The notes below the pieces were generated by a model. The model ran no database searches. It was not told where the DNA came from and was given only the letters and a program-made list of their open reading frames with translations. A stretch of DNA of 45,389 nt, taken from Candidatus Latescibacterota bacterium (GTDB lineage: Bacteria; Latescibacterota; UBA2968; UBA8231). Location: NCBI GenBank assembly GCA_020852055.1, contig JADZBP010000185.1, forward strand, positions 1 to 45,389, given 5' to 3'. Positions within the stretch are counted from its first letter, which is position 1. Every line of letters starts with the position of its first letter. The position numbers and the translations under genes were made by a program. Shown here one piece after another: positions 16,843 through 25,256 of this stretch.

Positions 16843-16853
16843 CGGGGTATCTT
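16815..16853 (+). promoter_or_regulatory. Promoter and inverted repeat upstream of hicBA
   Basis: TTGGAG (16825-16830) and TATCTT (16848-16853) are 17 bases apart, placing a start site about 25 bases before HicB. CAAACC-A-GGTTTG (16815-16827), a perfect inverted repeat, overlaps the -35 box and could be an operator for the toxin-antitoxin complex. It lies inside the end of the acetyltransferase gene. Confidence 0.45.
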
Positions 16854-16884
16854 TTGGGGAACACCTACAGCATGGGGGCGCTGC

Positions 16885-17100
16885 ATGAGGAACGAATTCA
16901 CGGCCCTGATCGAGCGCGACGGCGAGTGGTTCATCGCCTACAGCCCGGAGATTCCCGGGGCCAACGGCCAGGGGAAGAACAAAGCGGAAGCCATCGAGAG
17001 TCTGAAGGAAGCCATCGCGTTGATCCTCGAGGATCGCCGGGAGGATGGCCTGCGCGGCGCGGCGGCAGGGGTCACCCGCGAGACCGTGGTCGTGGAATGA
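16885..17100 (+). CDS. hicB: HicB-family antitoxin
   Basis: This 71-residue protein matches short HicB antitoxins: an N-terminal degenerate RNase H-like fold with FTALIERDGEWFIAYSPEIPG, then the conserved ANGQGKNKAEAIESLKEAIALILE segment. It should bind and block the HicA toxin. No helix-turn-helix or ribbon-helix-helix domain is visible at the C-terminus, as in many short HicBs, so direct DNA binding is less certain. Its stop overlaps the HicA start by four bases (ATGA), giving the antitoxin-first order. Confidence 0.9.
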   Translation: MRNEFTALIERDGEWFIAYSPEIPGANGQGKNKAEAIESLKEAIALILEDRREDGLRGAAAGVTRETVVVE

Positions 17101-17288
17101 AGCGCGAAGCGCTGTTGCGGCATCTGCGGCGCTGCGGGTGTTACCTCAAGCGGGAAGGTCGGTCCCATTCGCTGTGGACCAATCCGGGGACGGGCAAGGT
17201 AGAGGCCGTGCCACGCCATGTAGAGATTCCCAATCTCCTGGCCCGGAAGATCTGCCGCGAACTAGGCGTTCCGGAACTCGGAACATGA
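17097..17288 (+). CDS. hicA: HicA-family mRNA interferase toxin
   Basis: At 63 residues this is a typical HicA with a double-stranded-RNA-binding-like fold. KREALLRHLRRCGCYLKREGRSHSLW carries the catalytic histidine (His24, the GSH-type motif, here RSH), followed by VEAVPRHVEIPNLLARKICRELGV, the conserved C-terminal helix. It would cleave or block mRNA when HicB is lost. It overlaps hicB by four bases and ends before an empty 153-base gap. Confidence 0.9.
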   Translation: MKREALLRHLRRCGCYLKREGRSHSLWTNPGTGKVEAVPRHVEIPNLLARKICRELGVPELGT

Positions 17289-17393
17289 CCTGCATCCTCT
17301 GAAGCCCCTCCTTCGCCTCCCCATCCTACAGCCACGCGTTTCAGGCCGCCGGCCATCTCACCCCAGCCGCCCTGCTTGCCAGGGTTACACGGC

Positions 17394-17409
17394 CTTGCTA
17401 GCTTGCTAG
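17394..17409 (+). repeat. Tandem repeat of CTTGCTAG
   Basis: CTTGCTAG occurs twice in a row in the gap between hicA and the next gene, 33 bases before that gene's start. It contains the palindrome GCTAGC. It could be a small regulatory site or chance; I see no promoter boxes around it. Confidence 0.5.
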
Positions 17410-17441
17410 AGGGAAGCACCTCCCCGGAAAGGCAGGCCCCC

Positions 17442-18119
17442 ATGCTGAACCGCCAGAGCCTCGGCGCCACCGCCAATGCCGTGAATACCGCCCTGCTGCT
17501 GGATCAGCCCATCACCAGAAGGCAGGCGGCCGAGGTTGCGGCCTTCATCGCCGGCCGGCAGGGCCTGCCGGGCAACTACGGCGGGTTGTTCGCGCCCATC
17601 GAAGGGGAGTTGTCGGCGCCTTATCGGTTGTTCACCGGCGACCCGGCCCTCACCGGTGCTGCGGCCCGGCATATCCTCGGCGAGGAGGCCCTGCGCCTGC
17701 TCAAGGTCCTGGGCGTCGAGGCCCGGGCGGTCCGCCAGGCCCTCGGCAAGGCACAGGAGGCCTTTGCGGCACAGCTTGAGCAGGTCCAGGAGCGGAGGGG
17801 CGGCAAGGGCACCTATTGTTGCGGCAAATGCACCGTCGCCTACTGGCGCACCCTGTCCACCCACTGGCTGCCCGATGCCGAAGCGCGCCTGCACGCCGGC
17901 ATGGTGGCCCTGAAGCAGGCGCGGCAGCAGGGGCAATGGCGCCGCTATCCGCTCTATTATACGGCCCTCTGCCTGAACGAGTTGCCCCGCGATCTGGCCC
18001 TGGCCGAACGCCGGTACGCGCGGCCGCACTGCGAAGCCGCCCTGGGCAGGCTGAAGAGGAGCTCGGCGCATTTCGAGCAACACAGCGCAATCCTGGAGGG
18101 GCTGCTGGCAGCGGCGTGA
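17442..18119 (+). CDS. Uncharacterised protein with a CC-x2-C motif
   Basis: The 225-residue frame starts MLNRQSLGATANAV at an ATG after GGAAAGG; an upstream in-frame ATG at 17376 has a poor leader. I do not recognise the family with confidence. It is soluble and mostly helical, with a cysteine cluster TYCCGKCTVAYWRTL at about residues 124-138 and a conserved-looking QWRRYPLYYTALCL further on (about residues 165-178). Segments such as GEEALRLLKVLG suggest repeated helices. The cysteines could bind zinc or a cluster. The opposite strand is also open over the same bases, but it has no cysteine-rich or otherwise coherent motif, so I prefer this strand. Confidence 0.65.
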   Translation: MLNRQSLGATANAVNTALLLDQPITRRQAAEVAAFIAGRQGLPGNYGGLFAPIEGELSAPYRLFTGDPALTGAAARHILGEEALRLLKVLGVEARAVRQALGKAQEAFAAQLEQVQERRGGKGTYCCGKCTVAYWRTLSTHWLPDAEARLHAGMVALKQARQQGQWRRYPLYYTALCLNELPRDLALAERRYARPHCEAALGRLKRSSAHFEQHSAILEGLLAAA

Positions 18120-18125
18120 ACGCTT

Positions 18126-18144
18126 GGGAAATCCCGGATTTCCC
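18126..18144 (+). terminator. Hairpin downstream of the CC-motif gene
   Basis: GGGAAAT pairs perfectly with ATTTCCC around a five-base loop seven bases after the stop codon, and an AT-rich stretch (CTATTTTATAT) follows. It may terminate the upstream gene. Confidence 0.4.
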
Positions 18145-18207
18145 CTATTTTATATACCTATAATAAACAATATTTTACGATATTTTTACTCGACGCTTTC
18201 CCCAGCG

Positions 18208-18236
18208 TTGACTTTTGCTTTTCGAAGCCCTAAGTT
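18208..18236 (+). promoter_or_regulatory. Promoter upstream of dnaE
   Basis: TTGACT (18208-18213) and TAAGTT (18231-18236) are exactly 17 bases apart, preceded by an AT-rich stretch (18145-18195) that could act as an UP element. A start site near 18243 would give a leader of about 100 bases before the dnaE start, containing the hairpin at 18271-18306. Confidence 0.55.
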
Positions 18237-18270
18237 AGACCTGTTCTCCCCCCCGACATCGCTGCGCTGG

Positions 18271-18306
18271 CACCGGCCCCTGGCAAGGGCTGCGCCGGTG
18301 TTTTTT
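18271..18306 (+). terminator. Terminator-like hairpin in the dnaE leader
   Basis: CACCGGC (18271-18277) pairs with GCCGGTG (18294-18300), with an inner CCC/GGG stem, and is followed immediately by six T residues (18301-18306). This is an intrinsic terminator shape lying between the promoter at 18208-18236 and dnaE. It would end a transcript of about 64 bases unless read through, so it may be an attenuator or end a small RNA. Confidence 0.55.
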
Positions 18307-18340
18307 GCCGTCCTCGTCCATTCGCACAGGCGTCCATTCC

Positions 18341-21840
<3,500 letters not shown>

Positions 21841-21844
<4 letters not shown>

Positions 21845-21868
21845 CAGCGCTCCGGGGCCGGCTATATT
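21841..21868 (+). promoter_or_regulatory. Promoter of the TlpA-like lipoprotein gene
   Basis: A perfect TTGACA (21841-21846) and TATATT (21863-21868) are 16 bases apart. The -35 box contains the dnaE stop codon (TGA at 21842-21844). The gene starts at 21902, after AGAGGA. Confidence 0.65.
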
Positions 21869-21901
21869 CACCGGTCCATCCCACGCCCCCCAAGAGGACC
21901 C

Positions 21902-22426
21902 ATGCGCCTGTTCACCGCCCTGCTCCTGGCGGCCTGCCTGCTGGCTGGCGGCTGCGCCTCGCGCGAGAATTCCACCCCCAAGCCCAAGGCGGCTAGCAAC
22001 GCCCCCAGTCCCCTGGCCGACAGCTTCAAGGCCGAGGACTACCGGGGCAAAATCTTGTTATTGAATTTCTGGGCCACCTGGTGTCCTCCCTGCCGCGGCG
22101 AATTACCCGACCTGGTCCGGCTGCACCACGACTTCGACGCCGCCAAGGTGGCCGTGGTGGGCATCTCCATCGACGACCGGGGCACCCCCGAGGAGATCCA
22201 GACCAAACTGCACCAGGCCCTGGCCGCGTACCAGATCGACTATCCCGTGTTTTTCGACAGCAAGATGGAGCTCTACCAGGCCTTCGGCAGCTTCCAGGCC
22301 ATCCCCACCACCTTCCTCATCGATCCGCAGGGCCAGGTGCGCAAGGTCTACGAGGGGGCCCGCCCCTACGCCGCCTTCGCCGAGGATATCCAGGCCCTGT
22401 TGGACGGCAAAAAAATAGAGGGATGA
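21902..22426 (+). CDS. TlpA/ResA-family thiol-disulfide lipoprotein
   Basis: The 174-residue protein has a lipoprotein signal ending LLAGGC (Cys18), a short Pro/Ala-rich linker and one thioredoxin-fold domain. The redox motif NFWATWCPPCRGE has Cys61 and Cys64, and the cis-proline loop is FQAIPTTFLIDPQG. Proteins of this type work at the cell envelope, reducing or oxidising disulfides, often for cytochrome c maturation. The absence of neighbouring cytochrome genes leaves the partner unknown. It has its own promoter, and its stop codon lies within a perfect palindrome (22424-22440). Confidence 0.93.
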   Translation: MRLFTALLLAACLLAGGCASRENSTPKPKAASNAPSPLADSFKAEDYRGKILLLNFWATWCPPCRGELPDLVRLHHDFDAAKVAVVGISIDDRGTPEEIQTKLHQALAAYQIDYPVFFDSKMELYQAFGSFQAIPTTFLIDPQGQVRKVYEGARPYAAFAEDIQALLDGKKIEG

Positions 22427-22440
22427 TCCGCAGCGGATCA
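22424..22440 (+). repeat. Perfect inverted repeat at the lipoprotein stop codon
   Basis: TGATCCGC-A-GCGGATCA pairs over eight bases on each side and begins with the TGA stop of the lipoprotein gene. No T-run follows, so it is not a standard terminator, but it lies between convergent genes and may still block read-through. Confidence 0.5.
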
Positions 22441-22469
22441 CCCCTCTTCAGTCGCTCTGCCTACCGGCT

Positions 22470-22766
22470 TCAGCTCTTATAGTCGTCCAGCACACCCTTG
22501 CCGTGGCGTTTGGCCAGCACCTCGCGAAATTTTTGCAGGCTGGTGGCGGCCCGCAGGTGCTTGATCATCTCCTTCTTCGACATCACCATCATGGTGCCGG
22601 TGGTGTAGTCGGGGAAGCGGCAGAAACTGTTGCCCACCTTCTCGCCGGTGATGCAGCACTTGTTTTCCACATCCAGTTCGCGCTGCGATCCCGGGTCGAA
22701 GGAGAAATCCGTCATTTCTTCTTCTTCGCCACCGCCGGCTACCGGAGGCATTCTCTCTTCTTCCAT
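22470..22766 (-). CDS. Small uncharacterised protein with a CC/C cysteine cluster
   Basis: The 98-residue protein starts at an ATG after AGGAAGG; longer in-frame starts lie inside the methionine aminopeptidase gene. The N-terminal 20 residues are acidic and Gly-rich, followed by DVENKCCITGEKVGNSFCRF (about residues 32-51), where three cysteines could form a metal site. The C-terminal part has MVMSKKEMIKHLRAATSLQKF, a likely helix. I do not recognise the family. It has its own promoter (22801-22828) upstream. Confidence 0.7.
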   Translation of the reverse strand: MEEERMPPVAGGGEEEEMTDFSFDPGSQRELDVENKCCITGEKVGNSFCRFPDYTTGTMMVMSKKEMIKHLRAATSLQKFREVLAKRHGKGVLDDYKS

Positions 22767-22800
22767 CGCGCGTCCTTCCTGTTGGGGGACAAGAGTTTCA

Positions 22801-22828
22801 AATATATGCCAAGCCCCCGAAACCGCAA
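22801..22828 (-). promoter_or_regulatory. Promoter of the small CC-motif gene
   Basis: On the minus strand TTGCGG (22828-22823) is followed after 16 bases by TATATT (22806-22801), about 35 bases before the start at 22766. The promoter lies just at the 3' end of the methionine aminopeptidase gene. Confidence 0.5.
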
Positions 22829-22831
22829 GTA

Positions 22832-23593
22832 CTAGAAGGGCAGATCCTCGAAGCGGGACAGCACCTCCGGCCCCTCGGGCAACACCACCACCGTGTGCTC
22901 GAACTGGGCCGAAAGGGAGCCGTCGAGGGTGACGGCGGTCCAGTTGTCGTCCAGCACCCGCACCTCGGCCCCCCCCTGGTTCACCATCGGCTCCACGGTG
23001 AAGACCGCACCCGGCTCGATCTTCCAGCCCGTATTCGGGCGGCCAAAATGGAGCAACTGCGGCTCCTCGTGGAAGGCCTTGCCGATGCCGTGGCCGCAAA
23101 AATCGCGCACGATCGAATAACCCTGCCCTTCGACATAGCTCTGGATGGCGTGGCCGACATCGCCCATGCGTTTGCCCACCACCGAGGCCTGGATGCCGAT
23201 CTCCATGGCCTGGCGGGTGACCTCCAGCAACCGGCGCGCCTGAGGGCTGCCCTCCCCCACGATCACCGAGACGTTCATGTCCCCGTGATAGCCCTCTTTC
23301 TTGACGGCGATGTCGATGGCCAGCAGGTCCCCCTCCAGCAGCCGTCGCTCGCCGGGGATGCCGTGCACCACCTCGTCATTGACCGAGACGCAGATACTGC
23401 CCGGGTACCCTTTGTAGCCCTTGGCGCTGGGCACCCCGCCCCGCTTGCGGATATAGGTCTCGGCTACCTGGTCCAACTGGAGGGTGGTGACGCCGGGGGT
23501 CACGGCTTCCGTCACCTTGACCAGGGCTTCGGCGGCGATGCGGCAACTGGCGCGGATCTTCTGTAGTTCGCGCGGGGATTTCAGGTGTACCAT
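22832..23593 (-). CDS. map: Type I methionine aminopeptidase
   Basis: The 253-residue protein is a complete bacterial MAP that removes the initiator methionine from new proteins. The metal ligands are recognisable: NDEVVHGIPG, DLLAIDIAVKKEGYHGDMNVS (two aspartates), CGHGIGKAFHEEP (histidine), AVFTVEPMVN (glutamate) and QFEHTVVV (terminal glutamate). MVHLKSPRELQKIRASC is the normal start at 23593; the longer TTG start at 23626 adds 11 residues with no homology. It has a TTGACA promoter that faces the isomerase promoter. Confidence 0.97.
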   Translation of the reverse strand: MVHLKSPRELQKIRASCRIAAEALVKVTEAVTPGVTTLQLDQVAETYIRKRGGVPSAKGYKGYPGSICVSVNDEVVHGIPGERRLLEGDLLAIDIAVKKEGYHGDMNVSVIVGEGSPQARRLLEVTRQAMEIGIQASVVGKRMGDVGHAIQSYVEGQGYSIVRDFCGHGIGKAFHEEPQLLHFGRPNTGWKIEPGAVFTVEPMVNQGGAEVRVLDDNWTAVTLDGSLSAQFEHTVVVLPEGPEVLSRFEDLPF

Positions 23594-23613
23594 TGGATTT
23601 CCACGGTTGGATT

Positions 23614-23642
23614 TTGTGCTGATCAAGATCGGCCTTTACATT
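23614..23642 (+). promoter_or_regulatory. Promoter of the sugar-phosphate isomerase gene
   Basis: TTGTGC (23614-23619) and TACATT (23637-23642) are 17 bases apart on the plus strand, about 50 bases before the start at 23691. It overlaps the opposing methionine aminopeptidase promoter. Confidence 0.4.
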
Positions 23643-23654
23643 TCAGCCTGTCAA
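23625..23654 (-). promoter_or_regulatory. Promoter of methionine aminopeptidase
   Basis: On the minus strand TTGACA (23654-23649) is followed after 18 bases by GATCTT (23630-23625). The -10 box is weak but the -35 is perfect and the gene starts about 30 bases downstream. Confidence 0.45.
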
Positions 23655-23690
23655 GGCCACCCCCACCCAGAGCAGACAACGAGGACAGCC

Positions 23691-24500
23691 ATGAGCGGCA
23701 TCCAGTACTGCCTCAACACCAGCACCATCCGCCCGGCCTCGCTGATGGAAAAGATCCGCATCGCCGGGGCCGCCGGGTACCGGGCCATCGAGCTGTGGAA
23801 CGACGATCTGAGCGCCCACGTGCAGCAGGGCGGCACGCTGGCCGAGGTGCGCCGCGCCCTCGGCGACCAGGGCCTGCAGGTGCCCACCGTCATCGCCGCC
23901 TTCGGCTGGCTCGAGTCCACCGGCGAGGCGCACCGCAAAGCCCTCGACGAAATCAAACGCCGCCTCGAGCAGGCCGCCGCCGTGGGCGCCCGCCATCTCA
24001 TCGCCAGCCCGGCCATGGAAGCCTGCGATCTGTCGGTGGGCGGGGCGCGCTACCGCGAACTGCTCGAGCTGGGCCGCCAGTTCGGGGTGAAACCGGCCAT
24101 GGAATACCTCGGCTTCGTCGGCAGCGTGTACACCATCGCCCAGGGCTGGCAGATCGTGCAGGACGCCGACCATGCCGACGCCTGCCTGATCATGGACCCC
24201 TTCCACATCCTGCGCGGCGGCTCTTCCCTGGCCGACATCGCCCTGGTGCCCGGCGACAAGGTGGCCATCTGGCACTGGAACGACGTGCCCAGCACCAAAC
24301 CGGTGGGCCAGCAGAGCGACGAGGACCGCGTCCTGCCTGGCGACGGGGTGGGGCCGCTGAAGGAGATCGAGCGCCTGGCCCGGCAGCAGGGGTACCAGGG
24401 TTTTGTCTCCCTCGAACTCTTCAACCCCGCCCTGTGGCAGCGCAACTCCGAAGAGGTGGCCCGCCTCGGCATGGAGAAGATGCAGCAGTTCTTTGCGTGA
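23691..24500 (+). CDS. Sugar-phosphate isomerase/epimerase-family protein (AP endonuclease 2 fold)
   Basis: The 269-residue protein looks like a TIM-barrel isomerase of the xylose-isomerase-like AP2 superfamily. Recognisable parts are the N-terminal CLNTSTIRPASLMEKIRIA, GYRAIELWNDDL (first metal-region glutamate), KPAMEYLGFVGSVYT, DACLIMDPFHILRGGSS and the C-terminal GFVSLELFNPALWQ. Family members include hydroxypyruvate isomerase, inosose dehydratase and various sugar epimerases, so the exact reaction is unknown. The start at 23691 follows GAGGACA. It is transcribed away from map and no operon partner follows. Confidence 0.88.
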   Translation: MSGIQYCLNTSTIRPASLMEKIRIAGAAGYRAIELWNDDLSAHVQQGGTLAEVRRALGDQGLQVPTVIAAFGWLESTGEAHRKALDEIKRRLEQAAAVGARHLIASPAMEACDLSVGGARYRELLELGRQFGVKPAMEYLGFVGSVYTIAQGWQIVQDADHADACLIMDPFHILRGGSSLADIALVPGDKVAIWHWNDVPSTKPVGQQSDEDRVLPGDGVGPLKEIERLARQQGYQGFVSLELFNPALWQRNSEEVARLGMEKMQQFFA

Positions 24501-24527
24501 GAGGATCGGCGGGAACGAGGCGGGGGA

Positions 24528-24758
24528 TCAGCGGCGCCCGAAGCGGGCGCCGAGCAACTGGCCGCCCACACAGGCGGCCAGCATCAGGGGGATGAACTTC
24601 CAGCTCAAGCCGCTGCCGATGCGCAGAGCGGCGACCACCGGCACCGGGGCGTGGATGGCCACGAACCACTGCCAGGAGAACCTCCGCAGCCCCGCCCGCC
24701 AGTAACCAAAAGGCAGGCACAGGGCAAAGGCCAGCAGGAAGATCCCCAGCAGGATCAC
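24528..24758 (-). CDS. Small membrane protein, three predicted helices
   Basis: I place the start at a GTG (24758) overlapping the DUF1854 gene stop as GTGA, giving 76 residues. Three hydrophobic helices are visible: VILLGIFLLAFALCLPFGYW, FVAIHAPVPVVAALRI and WKFIPLMLAACVGGQLLGA, with short basic loops. It ends GARFGRR. I do not recognise it, but translational coupling to the DUF1854 gene suggests it belongs to the ABC-exporter module. A longer start at 24800 would add a poorly conserved overlap. Confidence 0.6.
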   Translation of the reverse strand: MILLGIFLLAFALCLPFGYWRAGLRRFSWQWFVAIHAPVPVVAALRIGSGLSWKFIPLMLAACVGGQLLGARFGRR

Positions 24759-25255
24759 AAACCCAGGATCTCCCGCGTCACCCTGGGCAGCAGGTGCCAT
24801 TCGCGCAGTTCGTAGCGGTTGCCATCCACGTCCTCGACCAGGGCGCGGTGCCCGGAAAGGGGCCGGATGCTGGTGCGGATGCCCCGGATCTCCAGCCGGC
24901 GCGGGCCGCGGCTGGTTTCCACCTCGATATAGACCACCCCGAATTCCTCGCCGATGTCGTGGATCTGGGTGATGATGGGGCGGAAGTAGATCTTGTCCAA
25001 TTCCTCGCTGAGCACCTGCCGGCTGTCGGCATCGAGGCGTTCGGGATTCTCGAGCAGCCCCAGCTCGTTCCCGTCGGCCAGGAAGAAGCCGATGTAGCGG
25101 TCGGCCGCCTCCAGCGGAAAGCCCCGGCGCACCTCCACCCCCTGGTGCTCCTGATCCCCCACCTTCACCACCAGGTTGCCGCGCACCGAACGGGTGCAGC
25201 GCAACCGGGCCGGGTCCAGCAGGTGGTCGGCGTAGTTGTGGTCGCGGTCTTCCAT
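24755..25255 (-). CDS. DUF1854-family protein
   Basis: The 166-residue soluble protein starts MEDRDHNYADHLLDPARL, one base after the exporter gene. It carries the DUF1854 pattern: LVVKVGDQEHQGVEVRRGFP, ELGLLENPERLDADSRQVL and a C-terminal HRALVEDVDGNRYELREWHLL. DUF1854 proteins regularly accompany a half-ABC exporter, in some genomes linked to cyanophycin metabolism; I see no cyanophycin genes here. It probably regulates or completes the exporter, but the mechanism is unknown. The gene is coupled to the small membrane protein by a GTGA overlap. Confidence 0.85.
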   Translation of the reverse strand: MEDRDHNYADHLLDPARLRCTRSVRGNLVVKVGDQEHQGVEVRRGFPLEAADRYIGFFLADGNELGLLENPERLDADSRQVLSEELDKIYFRPIITQIHDIGEEFGVVYIEVETSRGPRRLEIRGIRTSIRPLSGHRALVEDVDGNRYELREWHLLPRVTREILGL

Positions 25256-25256
25256 C

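Noticed and set aside
17406..18083. 225-residue minus-strand frame over the CC-motif gene
   Set aside because: It has no ribosome binding site or coherent motif; the plus frame has a better start and a structured cysteine cluster. I am less certain here than elsewhere.
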